64,000 nucleotides of DNA. It comes from Mesorhizobium loti CJ3sym. Its GTDB lineage: Bacteria > Pseudomonadota > Alphaproteobacteria > Rhizobiales > Rhizobiaceae. The stretch lies in the NCBI RefSeq assembly GCF_000472785.1, contig NZ_AXAL01000014.1, positions 62,001 to 126,000 of the forward strand. Reading direction: 5' to 3'. This document shows, one piece after another, positions 43,972 to 54,539 of the stretch. The position numbers and the translations under genes are program-made. The notes under the pieces are model-generated. The model had not been told where the DNA came from. It did no database searches and was given only the letters and a program-made list of their open reading frames with translations. The stretch's first letter is position 1; every line of letters begins with the position of its first letter.

Positions 43972-45021
43972 ATGCGTTACAACCAGCTTGGAAATACGGG
44001 GATGTTCGTCTCCGAACTGTGCCTCGGCACCATGACCTTCGGCGCCGCCGGCCAGAATGCCCAATGGGGCCTGATTGCCAGCCTCGACCAGAAGGGCGTC
44101 AACGAGATCGTCGGCCGCTCGATCGCCGCCGGCGTCAATTTCTTCGACACAGCCGACGTCTATTCCTTCGGCGAGACAGAGCGGCTGCTCGGCCAGTCGC
44201 TTAGGGATCTCGGCGTTGCCAGGTCGAGCGTGGTCATCGCCACCAAGGTCCATGGCGCCATGAGCGACGGCCCGAACCAGCGCGGCTCCTCGCGCGGCCA
44301 CATCATGGATTCCGTCGATGCCAGCCTCGAACGGCTGCAGCTCGACCATATCGATCTCTATCAGCTGCACGGCACCGACACGGTGACGCCGATCGACGAG
44401 ACGCTGCGGGCGCTCGACGATCTGGTTGCCAGCGGCAAGGTCCGTTACGTCGGCGTTTCCAACTGGGCGGCATGGCGCGTCGCCAAGGCGCTCGGCATCG
44501 CCGACCGCAAGGGCTTTGCCCGTTTCGAGACCATCCAGTCCTATTATTCGATCGCCGGCCGCGACCTCGAACGCGAGATCGTGCCGCTTATCGCTGAGGA
44601 GAAACTCGGCCTGATGGTGTGGTCGCCGATGGCCGGCGGCCTGCTGTCGGGTAAATACGGTCCCGGCGCGCCCGGCAATGGCGAGGGCCGCCGCGCGTCC
44701 TTCAACTTTCCGCCGGTCAACGAGGATCGTGCCTGGGCGGCCGTCGCCGTCATGCGCGAGATCGCAGGCAAGCACGATGTGAGCGTTGCCACGGTGGCGC
44801 TCGGCTATGTCCTGGCCAAGCCTTTCGTGATGAGCGTGATCATCGGCGCCAGCCGCATGGATCAACTCGAGCAGAACCTTGCCGCGACCCAGCTGAAGCT
44901 CGACACCGACGATCTGGTTCGCCTCGACGAGGTCAGCGCACTGCCGGCCGAATATCCCGGCTGGATGCTTGAGCGTCAAAGTGCCGGCCGGCGCCCGGCG
45001 CCGTTCACACCGCAGGCCTGA
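43972..45021 (+). CDS. Aldo/keto reductase
   Basis: A 349-residue NADPH-dependent AKR. It shows MRYNQLGNTGMFVSELCLGTMTFG at the start, catalytic Asp in FFDTADVYSFGETE near 60, LDHIDLYQLHGTD near 125, and the cofactor segment VIIGASRMDQLEQNL near 295. It is the yajO/tas-like type acting on small carbonyl compounds. GGAG lies upstream of ATG 43972. A paralogue sits at 48693, with the DGP...GSSR...SVDASLERL block shared. No operon partner is obvious. Confidence 0.92.
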   Translation: MRYNQLGNTGMFVSELCLGTMTFGAAGQNAQWGLIASLDQKGVNEIVGRSIAAGVNFFDTADVYSFGETERLLGQSLRDLGVARSSVVIATKVHGAMSDGPNQRGSSRGHIMDSVDASLERLQLDHIDLYQLHGTDTVTPIDETLRALDDLVASGKVRYVGVSNWAAWRVAKALGIADRKGFARFETIQSYYSIAGRDLEREIVPLIAEEKLGLMVWSPMAGGLLSGKYGPGAPGNGEGRRASFNFPPVNEDRAWAAVAVMREIAGKHDVSVATVALGYVLAKPFVMSVIIGASRMDQLEQNLAATQLKLDTDDLVRLDEVSALPAEYPGWMLERQSAGRRPAPFTPQA

Positions 45022-45159
45022 TCCGTCTCCAAAGCGATGCTCCGGAAGACCGCGTGTCCGTTCGGGCGCGCGGCGTTTTTCGCGCTTCGTCAAGGCCGCT
45101 GGTCGCCTGTACCGGACACGGTTTCGCGGCTAGCATCATCATCGGAGCAGCACACCGGG

Positions 45160-45480
45160 ATGTCAGGGGCGATGATGGCACCATCCGCTGAGGAGTTTCG
45201 AGACAGGATCGTTGCCATCATGGCTGATCGCCAAGCCGCCGCTTCTGCCAGCCCTTACGACTGGAAAGTCTGCGTCGGCGCCGTCAGTGCAGCACAAGGC
45301 GAATTCGAAAAGGTCGTCGTCGCTGGTACGGCGCATGACTACGGAGCCGCCGTCATTGCGCGCTTGGAGCGGCTGCGAGACGCATATTACGACCCGGACG
45401 GGGAATACACGTCAGGGAGATCGGACATCGGCGCCGTCGTTGAAAAGATCCGAACAGCATTGACGTCTATCGGCCAATGA
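45160..45480 (+). CDS. Hypothetical protein
   Basis: A 106-residue soluble protein not recognised. It begins MSGAMMAPSAEEFRDRIVAIMADRQAAASASPYDWKVCVG (given as a region, residues 1-40), continues with a helical EKVVVAGTAHDYGAAVIARLERL, and ends in ALTSIGQ. No cysteine pair, signal peptide or membrane segment. An upstream in-frame ATG at 45037 would extend it, but the added part looks like non-coding sequence. The start may also be 45172, where AGGGG precedes a double ATG. Confidence 0.5.
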   Translation: MSGAMMAPSAEEFRDRIVAIMADRQAAASASPYDWKVCVGAVSAAQGEFEKVVVAGTAHDYGAAVIARLERLRDAYYDPDGEYTSGRSDIGAVVEKIRTALTSIGQ

Positions 45481-45513
45481 GGGTGCCCGACAGGGCGATG
45501 TATGGGCCCGGCA

Positions 45514-46239
45514 TCAAAGCGGATTGTCGGAGGTGTTGCAGTCCGCGATCGCTTTTCCGGCAAGGCCCCGATCATACCAGCGGATCCTCTGTTCTGAGGT
45601 GCCGTTCCGCGTTGCAGTCGAACCTTTGGAGGCATTGGCAACCTGATCGTCTCCAAGCGATCGCAGCAGGTCCCTGGCCTCGGTCAGATCGCTGTCCTCA
45701 AGCAGATGCCGGTCCCAGACATAGCGGCTCCACAGTCCGGCAAAACAATCGGCCTGGAGCTCGACCTGTTCCGATCGAATGATGGCGGCTTCCAGGTTAC
45801 CGTCGGTGATATCAGCGTGCGGAACGGCCGAGATGGTCTGCACATGATGCCCAACCTCTCGGGCCACAATCAACGCCTTGGCGAAATCGCCGGTCAAGCC
45901 GATCTGTTGAAGCTCGGGGAACGCCGGATCGAGATAAATTTTGTGGTCCGCCGCACAGTACAATGTTCCTGAAACAGGGCCGCATGCGGTAGCGATGAGG
46001 CCGGTGAACAAAACCAGCTTGGGCTCCTCATAGGTCGATCCGCCGGCTTTGAAGGTGGCGCCCCAGAAATCCTCGGTTTCCGCCAGAACCACAGAAAGGA
46101 GCTGTTTTACGTTGTCATTTCCAGCGTTTGCAGCAGGCGTGGCTACTTTCGCGACCTCGGCAGCCTCGGAGATCGTTGGGGCGTGCGGCCTCGTCGCGAT
46201 GGCAAGCAGGGACGCCGTGACCAAGGACAAGCGGACCAA
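45514..46239 (-). CDS. YpfJ-type neutral zinc metallopeptidase-like protein, catalytic His replaced
   Basis: A 241-residue protein matching the C-terminal two-thirds of the YpfJ family: LYCAADHKIYLDPAFPELQ near 90, GDFAKALIVAREVGHHVQ near 120, QVELQADCFAGLWSRYVWDR near 155 and TSEQRIRWYDRGL near 215. The family zinc site is HEVGHH; here the first His is Arg (codon CGA at 45859-45861), so the HExxH reads RExxH. The Glu and second His remain. The N-terminus has a weak signal-like stretch. Either an inactive homologue or a decaying gene; the frame itself is intact. Confidence 0.8.
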   Translation of the reverse strand: MVRLSLVTASLLAIATRPHAPTISEAAEVAKVATPAANAGNDNVKQLLSVVLAETEDFWGATFKAGGSTYEEPKLVLFTGLIATACGPVSGTLYCAADHKIYLDPAFPELQQIGLTGDFAKALIVAREVGHHVQTISAVPHADITDGNLEAAIIRSEQVELQADCFAGLWSRYVWDRHLLEDSDLTEARDLLRSLGDDQVANASKGSTATRNGTSEQRIRWYDRGLAGKAIADCNTSDNPL

Positions 46240-46417
46240 TTCACGCCTCCCGAATTGCCAACGCTCGCGGTGCCTGGGCGCGAGGTGTCAGCGATGACGG
46301 ACGGGATTTCATATCCTGCTGCCGCCGGGTTGTCGAACCAGCCTTGGACTTGATGGCGCGTTGGTCGACCGGCGCTTCATCTCCATCGCAACACGATTTT
46401 TCGAACGCCGCGCTTCG

Positions 46418-47323
46418 TCAGAGCCGCACGCTCTCGGCCAGGAAATCGAGAAAGGCGCGCACCCGCGCCGGCAGATGCCGGCCCTGGCCGACATAGACCG
46501 CGTGGGTGGCCTCCTCGTCGCCTGGATTAAAATCCTCCAGCAGCTGCACCAGTCGCCCGGCGGCGATATCGGCCGCAACGTGCCAGCGCGCGAGCCGGGC
46601 GATGCCGGCGCCGGCCAGCGTCATCAGCCGCATCGCCTCGCCGTCCCCAACCAGCGTGTTGCCGGTGATCGGGACCATGATCACGCGGCCCTCTGCGTCG
46701 CGGAACGGCCAGCCGTCTATATGCCTGACGAAGCCGAAGCCCATGCGGTTGTGGCCGTCGAGATCGGCCGGCGTCAGCGGTGTGCCCTGCGTTTCGAGGT
46801 AGGAGGGTGCCGCAACCACCACCACCGGGCTTTGCCCGAGCTTGCGCGCCACCAGCCGGGATTCGCCGAGCGGCCCGGCGCGGATGGCGACATCGGCGCG
46901 TTCGGCCATCAGGTCGATGACACTGTCGGTCAGCACCAGATCAACCGAAATCTCGGGGTAGCGTTCGAGGAAACGTGGCAGTAGCGGGATCAGCCGGTGG
47001 ACGCCGAAAGGCACATAGGTGTTGACGCGCAGCCGCCCGCGCGGTGCTGCACCCGCCGCCGCCTCGCGCTCGGCTGCTGCTATGTCGGCCAGGATGCGCA
47101 GCCCGCTGTCGTAGAAAGCCGACCCTTCCGGCGTCAGCTGCAGCTTGCGAGTCGAGCGGCTGACCAGTCGCGCGCCGAGCCTCGCCTCCAACCGCGCGAT
47201 CAGCTTGCTGACCGCGGATGGCGTCATGCGCAGGTCGCGTGCCGCAGCCGAGAAGCTGCCCGCTTCCACAACGCGTACGAAAACCTCGATCTCGCCGGAG
47301 CGGTTTGTGTCGGACCTGGCCAT
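46418..47323 (-). CDS. LysR-family transcriptional regulator
   Basis: A 301-residue LTTR: winged helix-turn-helix EVFVRVVEAGSFSAAARDLRMTPSAVSKLIARLE (residues ~12-45) and an effector domain from ~95 (RLRVNTYVPFGVHRLIPLLPRFLERYPEI). I chose ATG 47323 (MARSDTNRSGEIE). It is divergent from an MFS gene, and a perfect palindrome directly abuts its start codon, which suggests autoregulation plus control of the MFS gene. Confidence 0.93.
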   Translation of the reverse strand: MARSDTNRSGEIEVFVRVVEAGSFSAAARDLRMTPSAVSKLIARLEARLGARLVSRSTRKLQLTPEGSAFYDSGLRILADIAAAEREAAAGAAPRGRLRVNTYVPFGVHRLIPLLPRFLERYPEISVDLVLTDSVIDLMAERADVAIRAGPLGESRLVARKLGQSPVVVVAAPSYLETQGTPLTPADLDGHNRMGFGFVRHIDGWPFRDAEGRVIMVPITGNTLVGDGEAMRLMTLAGAGIARLARWHVAADIAAGRLVQLLEDFNPGDEEATHAVYVGQGRHLPARVRAFLDFLAESVRL

Positions 47324-47342
47324 CTGTGAATCTATTTCACAG
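47324..47342. promoter_or_regulatory. Perfect palindrome, putative LysR operator
   Basis: CTGTGAA TCTAT TTCACAG, 7-bp arms with a 5-bp centre. It lies immediately before the LysR start codon, in the LysR/MFS divergent gap. A further TTCACAG half-site lies at 47367-47373, 31 bp (three turns) from the other. Confidence 0.6.
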
Positions 47343-47449
47343 ACAATGTGCCCAGTGCAAGTCTGGTTCACAGTGCATGGCAACACGATCTTTCCGGTCG
47401 GGGCGCGGATTTGGACAAGGCGCTCGTCACCTTCGAAGTGGGAACCGCC

Positions 47450-48631
47450 ATGCCTCTTGCTCTCTATGCCCTCGCCGCCGGCGCCTTCGGCATCGGCGTC
47501 ACCGAATTCGTCATCATGGGCCTGCTGCTCGATGTCAGCAAAGATCTCGGCGTCTCGATCTCGGCCGCCGGCCAGCTGATTTCAGGCTATGCGTTGGGCG
47601 TCGTCATCGGCGCGCCTTTGTTGACCATCGCCACCGGCAACTGGCCGCGCAAGACGGTCCTTCTGGCGCTGATGGCGATTTTCACCATTGGCAATCTCGC
47701 CTGTGCGCTGGCGCCCGACTACTGGACGCTGATGGGCGCACGCATCATCACCGCCTTCGCTCACGGCACCTTCTTCGGCGTCGGCTCGGTCGTCGCCACC
47801 GGCCTGGTCGCGCCCAACAAGAAGGCTTCGGCGATCGCGCTGATGTTCACCGGCCTGACCATCGCCAACATCCTCGGCGTGCCCTTCGGCACCTGGCTCG
47901 GCCAGGCTTTCGGCTGGCGCGTCACCTTCTGGGCGGTGACCGTGGTTGGTCTGGCGGCCTTCGCCGTTATTCTGGCGTTGGTGCCGCGCAGCCAGGCAGC
48001 GCCCGAGAAGAACGATTTGCGCGCCGATCTCGCCGTGCTGCGCCGCACGCCGGTCCTGCTCGGCCTTGCCACCACCGTGCTCGGCTATGCCGGCGTCTTT
48101 GCCGTCTTCACCTACATCGCTCCCTTGCTGACCGAGATAAGCGGCTTCAAGGAAACAGCCGTGTCGCCGATCCTGCTCGTCTTCGGCGGCGGCCTCATCG
48201 CCGGCAATCTCGCCGGCGGCAAGATTGCCGACCGCTGGCTGGTGCCGGCGGTGCTCGGCAGCCTCGTGGTGCTGGCCCTGGTGCTGGCAACCATGAGCTT
48301 CGCCATCCACAGCCAAATCATGGCCGTCATCTATGTCGGCCTGCTCGGTGCCGCCGCCTTCGCCACCGTGGCGCCGCTGCAGATGTGGGTGCTGGAGAAG
48401 GCACAAGGGGCCGGCCAGAGCCTCGCCTCGTCCTTCAACATCGCCGCCTTCAATCTCGGCAACGCCGCCGGCGCCTGGCTTGGCGGCGCGGTCATCGCCC
48501 ATGGCCTTGGCCTGGGTTCGCTCACCTGGGTCGCCGCCTTGCTGCCGGTCGCGGCACTCGGCGTGGCGGGACTGGCGCTACGCCTCGACCGTACCAACGC
48601 GCTCGGCGCGCCTGTCTCCGTCCGGTCCTGA
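47450..48631 (+). CDS. MFS transporter (DHA1/AraJ-like efflux)
   Basis: A 393-residue, probably 12-helix major facilitator. Motifs: the N-terminal LYALAAGAFGIGVTEFVIMGLL, then loop 2-3 variant LTIATGNWPRKTVLLAL near residue 60, and helix 5-like GTWLGQAFGWRVTFWAVT near 146. These fit the DHA1 AraJ/YdhP branch of sugar or drug exporters. The ATG has GTGGGAA upstream. It is followed 61 bp later by an aldo/keto reductase gene, so export plus reduction of a small compound may go together; the substrate is unknown. Confidence 0.9.
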   Translation: MPLALYALAAGAFGIGVTEFVIMGLLLDVSKDLGVSISAAGQLISGYALGVVIGAPLLTIATGNWPRKTVLLALMAIFTIGNLACALAPDYWTLMGARIITAFAHGTFFGVGSVVATGLVAPNKKASAIALMFTGLTIANILGVPFGTWLGQAFGWRVTFWAVTVVGLAAFAVILALVPRSQAAPEKNDLRADLAVLRRTPVLLGLATTVLGYAGVFAVFTYIAPLLTEISGFKETAVSPILLVFGGGLIAGNLAGGKIADRWLVPAVLGSLVVLALVLATMSFAIHSQIMAVIYVGLLGAAAFATVAPLQMWVLEKAQGAGQSLASSFNIAAFNLGNAAGAWLGGAVIAHGLGLGSLTWVAALLPVAALGVAGLALRLDRTNALGAPVSVRS

Positions 48632-48692
48632 CGCCTTCCGCAAACCGGTTTGCTTTCGACACCCTCCCTTTCACACCACCAGGAGTAAGAAA

Positions 48693-49727
48693 ATGGACTA
48701 TCGACGTCTCGGTGCATCGGGCCTGAAAGTGCCCGCACTCTCCTTCGGCGCCGGTACCTTCGGCGGCTCGGGTCCGCTGTTCGGCGCCTGGGGTAACAGC
48801 GACGCCAAGGAAGCGCGGCGGCTCGTCGACATCTGCCTGGAGGCAGGCGTCAATCTGTTCGACACAGCCGACGTCTATTCGAACGGCGCTTCCGAAGAGG
48901 TGCTCGGCGAAGCGATAAACGGCCGTCGCGATGCCGTGCTGATCTCGACCAAGACCTCTTTGCCAATGGGCGACGGCCCGGCCGATTGCGGCTCCTCCCG
49001 TTCGCGGTTGATCAAATCCGTCGACGCCGCGCTGAAGCGCCTCGGCACCGATTACATCGACCTGTTGCAGCTCCACGCCTTCGATGCCGGCACGCCGATC
49101 GACGAGGTGCTGTCGACGCTGGATGACCTCGTGCGCGCCGGCAAGCTGCGTTATGTCGGCGTCTCGAATTTTTCCGGCTGGCAAGTGATGAAGTCGCTGG
49201 CCGAAGCCGACAACCACGGCTACCCGCGCTACGCCGCGCACCAAGTCTACTATTCGCTGGTCGGCCGCGACTATGAGTGGGAGCTCATGCCGCTCGGCCT
49301 CGACCAGGGCGTCGGCGCGCTGGTGTGGAGCCCGCTCGGCTGGGGCCGGCTGACCGGCAAGATCCGCCGTGGCCAGCCGCTGCCGGAAAAGAGCCGGCTG
49401 CATGACACCGCAAGCTTCGGTCCGCCGGTCGCGGACGAGCATCTCTACCGGGTCATGGACGCACTTGACGCGGTGGCGCAGGAAACCGGCAAGACCGTGC
49501 CGCAGATCGCCATCAACTGGCTGCTGCAGCGCCCGACCGTGTCATCGGTCATCATCGGCGCCCGTAATGAGGAGCAGCTGCGGCAGAACCTCGGTGCCGT
49601 CGGCTGGATGCTGACACCGGAACAGGTAAAAAAACTCGACGCGGCAAGCGAAGTCACCGCGCCCTACCCGTATTTCCCCTATCGCCGCCAGGAAGGCTTT
49701 GCCCGGCTGAACCCGCCAGCGGTCTGA
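48693..49727 (+). CDS. Aldo/keto reductase
   Basis: A 344-residue AKR. It begins MDYRRLGASGLKVPALSFGAGTFGG. The catalytic Asp/Tyr region is NLFDTADVYSNGASEEVLG near 56, LGTDYIDLLQLHAFD lies near 120, and SSVIIGARNEEQLRQNL near 290. ATG 48693 has AGGAG upstream. It lies in likely operon with the MFS gene and under the LysR regulator. About half of its residues match the other AKR at 43972. Confidence 0.92.
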   Translation: MDYRRLGASGLKVPALSFGAGTFGGSGPLFGAWGNSDAKEARRLVDICLEAGVNLFDTADVYSNGASEEVLGEAINGRRDAVLISTKTSLPMGDGPADCGSSRSRLIKSVDAALKRLGTDYIDLLQLHAFDAGTPIDEVLSTLDDLVRAGKLRYVGVSNFSGWQVMKSLAEADNHGYPRYAAHQVYYSLVGRDYEWELMPLGLDQGVGALVWSPLGWGRLTGKIRRGQPLPEKSRLHDTASFGPPVADEHLYRVMDALDAVAQETGKTVPQIAINWLLQRPTVSSVIIGARNEEQLRQNLGAVGWMLTPEQVKKLDAASEVTAPYPYFPYRRQEGFARLNPPAV

Positions 49728-49778
49728 CATCTCCTTGCCTGGGCCGCGTGACGCGCGACCCGGGCACCCGGAAACACC

Positions 49779-50171
49779 CTATCCCCAGATCGGCCAAAGT
49801 GCCGCCTGGCCGCTGCCGATCAAGGCGATAACGACCAGGCAGACGATCCACAGTGCCGGATATTCCCAGCCGCCGCCCGCATTGGTGAACCAGAACCCGT
49901 TCTTGCCGTGAACGAGCACGATCGTGCCCGCCATCAGGGGAATGAGCAGGATGGCCGCCAGCCGCGTGGCGACGCCGGAGATCAGGCCAAGCCCGCCAGC
50001 CGTTTCGGCGGCAATGGAAATCAAGCCGAAATAGCCGGGCACGCCGAGCGACTGGAAATAGTCGGTCGTGCCCTTGGGCGTGAAGACGAAGTATTTCAGA
50101 TAGGCATGGGCAAGAAACAGGCCGCCGACGCTGACCCGAAGCAGCAGCGCGGCATAGTCGAAAGCGGTCAT
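49779..50171 (-). CDS. DoxX family membrane protein
   Basis: A 130-residue protein with four hydrophobic helices (about 6-25, 50-70, 72-90, 108-126). It has LLLRVSVGGLFLAHAYLKYF at the start and the family-typical AAETAGGLGLISGVATRLAAILLIPLM. DoxX relatives associate with redox or thiosulfate-quinone systems, but most are uncharacterised. GGGAGAAC precedes ATG 50171. It lies 124 bp after usg on the same strand. Confidence 0.88.
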   Translation of the reverse strand: MTAFDYAALLLRVSVGGLFLAHAYLKYFVFTPKGTTDYFQSLGVPGYFGLISIAAETAGGLGLISGVATRLAAILLIPLMAGTIVLVHGKNGFWFTNAGGGWEYPALWIVCLVVIALIGSGQAALWPIWG

Positions 50172-50295
50172 GTCCGTTCTCCCAATCGCGAACGCCGCTT
50201 TGGGCACCCTGCCTTGCCGCGCCGCCGGTTGAGGATAGCCGACAGCCGCCTTGCTGTCGCCGCGCGAGAATGGAAACAGACCGTCTGCGGCACGC

Positions 50296-50568
50296 TCAGT
50301 GCAGCACGAACTCGCCATCCACCTTGCGCCATTCATTCGGCGCGATCAGCTTCTGGTGCGTGTAGACGACCGAGTGCAGCGGCCCGTCGAGCTTGGCCTT
50401 CCAGAATTCGATGAAACGGATCAGCACCGGAAACTTCGGCGCCAGGTCGTAGTCCTGCCAGATGAAGCTCTGCAGCAGGTGCGGATGATCGGGAAAATGA
50501 TAGAGAATCTTGGCCGTGGTCAGGCCATAGCCTTTGAGCATCAGGTCCATTTCGGAATGGTCGCGCAT
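50296..50568 (-). CDS. usg: Usg-family protein
   Basis: A 90-residue alphaproteobacterial protein. It reads DLMLKGYGLTTAKILYHFPDHPHLLQSFIWQDYDLAPKFPVLIRFIEFWKAKLDGPLHSV (residues 8-67, given as a region), which is the family hallmark. Named after a gene found upstream of trp genes in some species; no biochemical role is established. It is soluble and has no trp neighbours here. It is divergent from acs. Confidence 0.88.
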   Translation of the reverse strand: MRDHSEMDLMLKGYGLTTAKILYHFPDHPHLLQSFIWQDYDLAPKFPVLIRFIEFWKAKLDGPLHSVVYTHQKLIAPNEWRKVDGEFVLH

Positions 50569-50871
50569 GGCGGTCCCCAGGTTGAGTCTCCTTTCCTCCC
50601 AACGTCAGATTGTGCGCGCCGTTGCTTAACTGTCTATTGATTTTTCCTGATCGAAACAGGCTTTTCGACGCGAAAACATACAGTTAGCAGCGAGCTAGGC
50701 CGAGTGCTGACAGCACTTGGCGATGCCCGTGCGGCATCCCGCCACGCAAACCGAACGTCTAATGTTGCCGTCACGGCGGAACTGGTAATAATGCCGGCGA
50801 ATTCGCGGCTGCGTCGCCGCGATCCCGCCGGCGTTTCAAGCCGGCGTAAAGGTTCGGGAGGAAAGTCAGGA
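50569..50871. other. Divergent usg/acs control region
   Basis: No gene found. The acs-proximal part, which would be 5' UTR, holds two small perfect hairpins: GCGGC TGCGTC GCCGC (50805-50820) and CGCCGGC GTTTCAA GCCGGCG (50826-50846). Then comes GGGAGGAAAG before the acs ATG. I could not assign a promoter securely. Confidence 0.5.
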
Positions 50872-52826
<1,955 letters not shown>

Positions 52827-52827
<1 letters not shown>

Positions 52828-53573
52828 TGCGGAACGAGGCGGCACTAGGCTCTGTCACCCAGTTGTGGCGCTATCCAGCAAGTTCGCTTGCCGGAGAGCG
52901 CCAGGACGCGATTTCAGTCAGTCTGGAGACCATCGACGGCGACCGCATGTTCGGCCTCGTCGATGTCTCGGACAACGAGATCGCCCGGCCCGATCGCGAC
53001 GTGAAATGGCACAAGGTGCCGCGCATCCGCACCCGGCTGACCAGCGATAGAGACCTGGAGATCGCCGTTCCCGACGGCGACTGGCTGGCCGTGCCAGGTG
53101 CCGAATGCGACCACGCCGTCTCAGCCTATCTTGGCTTTGCTGCCTCGATCCGGCCATTCAGCCAGGACATCGCGCCCGGCTATACCGGCCCGCTGACCGC
53201 GGCGCGCTACCGCAAGGCGCCGATCCATCTCTTGACCACGGCATCACTGGCAAGGCTGAAGGCGTTGCATCCGGAAGGCAGTCCAGACCCGCGCCGCTTC
53301 CGCCCCAACATCGTCGTCGACATGGCGGCGGTCGAAGGCTCGTTTCCCGAGACCGAATGGATCGGCCGCAAGCTCGCCATCGGCGACCTGCTGGTGACCA
53401 TCTCCGAACCGTGCCGCCGCTGCGGCTTCACCATCATCAGCCAGGACGGCTTCGAGCACGATGCTGGAATCCTGCGCAACCTGGTCCGCCACAACGCGCA
53501 TAATCTCGGCGTCTATTGCACGGTGGACCGGCCGGCGCGGGTCGAGGTCGGCGCGACGATGCGGTTCGTCTAG
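52827..53573 (+). CDS. MOSC domain protein with N-terminal beta-barrel
   Basis: A 248-residue YiiM/MOCS-C-like protein. It has an MOSC N-terminal domain at about 8-100 (LWRYPASSLAGERQDAISVS) and the MOSC domain beyond it, with RRFRPNIVVDM near 157 and the conserved Cys in TISEPCRRCGFTII near 195. MOSC proteins handle sulfur or molybdenum cofactors, but no activity is assigned here. One-base overlap with acs indicates coupled translation, without an obvious metabolic link. Confidence 0.87.
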
Positions 53574-53702
53574 GGCAGTCCCGGCGCCTCGTCGCGGGAT
53601 TGGCTTAGCGTGTAATATGCATGACAGAAAACGGCGTCATACAGCCTCGGCGCGATCTGTCTTGCTGCCCGACACCTTGAAATCTTATCAACCGGAGTCC
53701 CG

Positions 53703-54521
53703 ATGACCTCCCTACCCATTCTTGGCGCCGCCATGACGCTGGCCGACGTCGAAACCCACCGTGGCTGGCTTCTCGAAAAGCAGCGCGACCTGGAACTGCA
53801 GAGCTTCGCCGATGCTGATGTCCTCAATGGCGATTGGGCACCGCTCGCCGCCCGCGCCAACAAGCTTCTCGACGGACATGAAGGCCGGCTCGGCATTCAC
53901 GGGCCTTTCTGGGGTTTCACCATCGCCTCGCAGGACCCCGATATCCGCGCTGTCGTCAGCAAACGTCTCATCCAGGGTATTGAGGTCTGCGCCGCCATCG
54001 GCGCGACGCATATGGTCGTCCACAGCCCCTATACGACGTGGTCCTATAACAATCTCGACAACAATCCCGGCGAGCGGGAGAAGATAATCAAGTACTGCCA
54101 TCTGACGCTTCGCGATGCCGTCAGGCAGGCCGAGAACATCGGCTGCACGATGGTGCTGGAAAACATCGAGGACAAGGACCCGCACATCCGCGTGGCGTTG
54201 GCCGACAGCTTCAACTCACCTGCGGTCGCCGTCTCCATAGACACCGGTCACGCCTATTATGCCCATGGCTCGACCGGTGCTCCCCCGGTTGATTACTATA
54301 TACACGCCGCCGGCAACCGCCTGCGTCACGTCCACCTGCAGGATGCCGACGGTTATGCCGATCGCCATTGGAGCCTGGGTGAAGGCACGCTTCCATGGCG
54401 CTCGGTGTTTGCCGCGCTTGCCAAGCTCGAAAGCAACCCGCGCCTCATAATCGAGATCAAGGACAAGTCCAAGATACTGGCTTCCGCGGCTTACATCGCC
54501 TCGCTTGGCCTTGCGGAATAG
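53703..54521 (+). CDS. TIM-barrel sugar phosphate isomerase/epimerase-like protein
   Basis: A 272-residue member of the AP-endonuclease-2/xylose-isomerase-like superfamily. Metal ligand pattern runs through IHGPFWGF near 63, MVVHSP near 102, MVLENIED near 142, SIDTGHAYY near 180, HVHLQDADG near 213 and LIIEIKD near 252. The substrate is unknown. GGAG precedes ATG 53703. Monocistronic, 130 bp after the MOSC gene and convergent with cfa, whose stop lies 18 bp beyond. Confidence 0.88.
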   Translation: MTSLPILGAAMTLADVETHRGWLLEKQRDLELQSFADADVLNGDWAPLAARANKLLDGHEGRLGIHGPFWGFTIASQDPDIRAVVSKRLIQGIEVCAAIGATHMVVHSPYTTWSYNNLDNNPGEREKIIKYCHLTLRDAVRQAENIGCTMVLENIEDKDPHIRVALADSFNSPAVAVSIDTGHAYYAHGSTGAPPVDYYIHAAGNRLRHVHLQDADGYADRHWSLGEGTLPWRSVFAALAKLESNPRLIIEIKDKSKILASAAYIASLGLAE

Positions 54522-54539
54522 GCGCGAGCGGGTCGCTCG

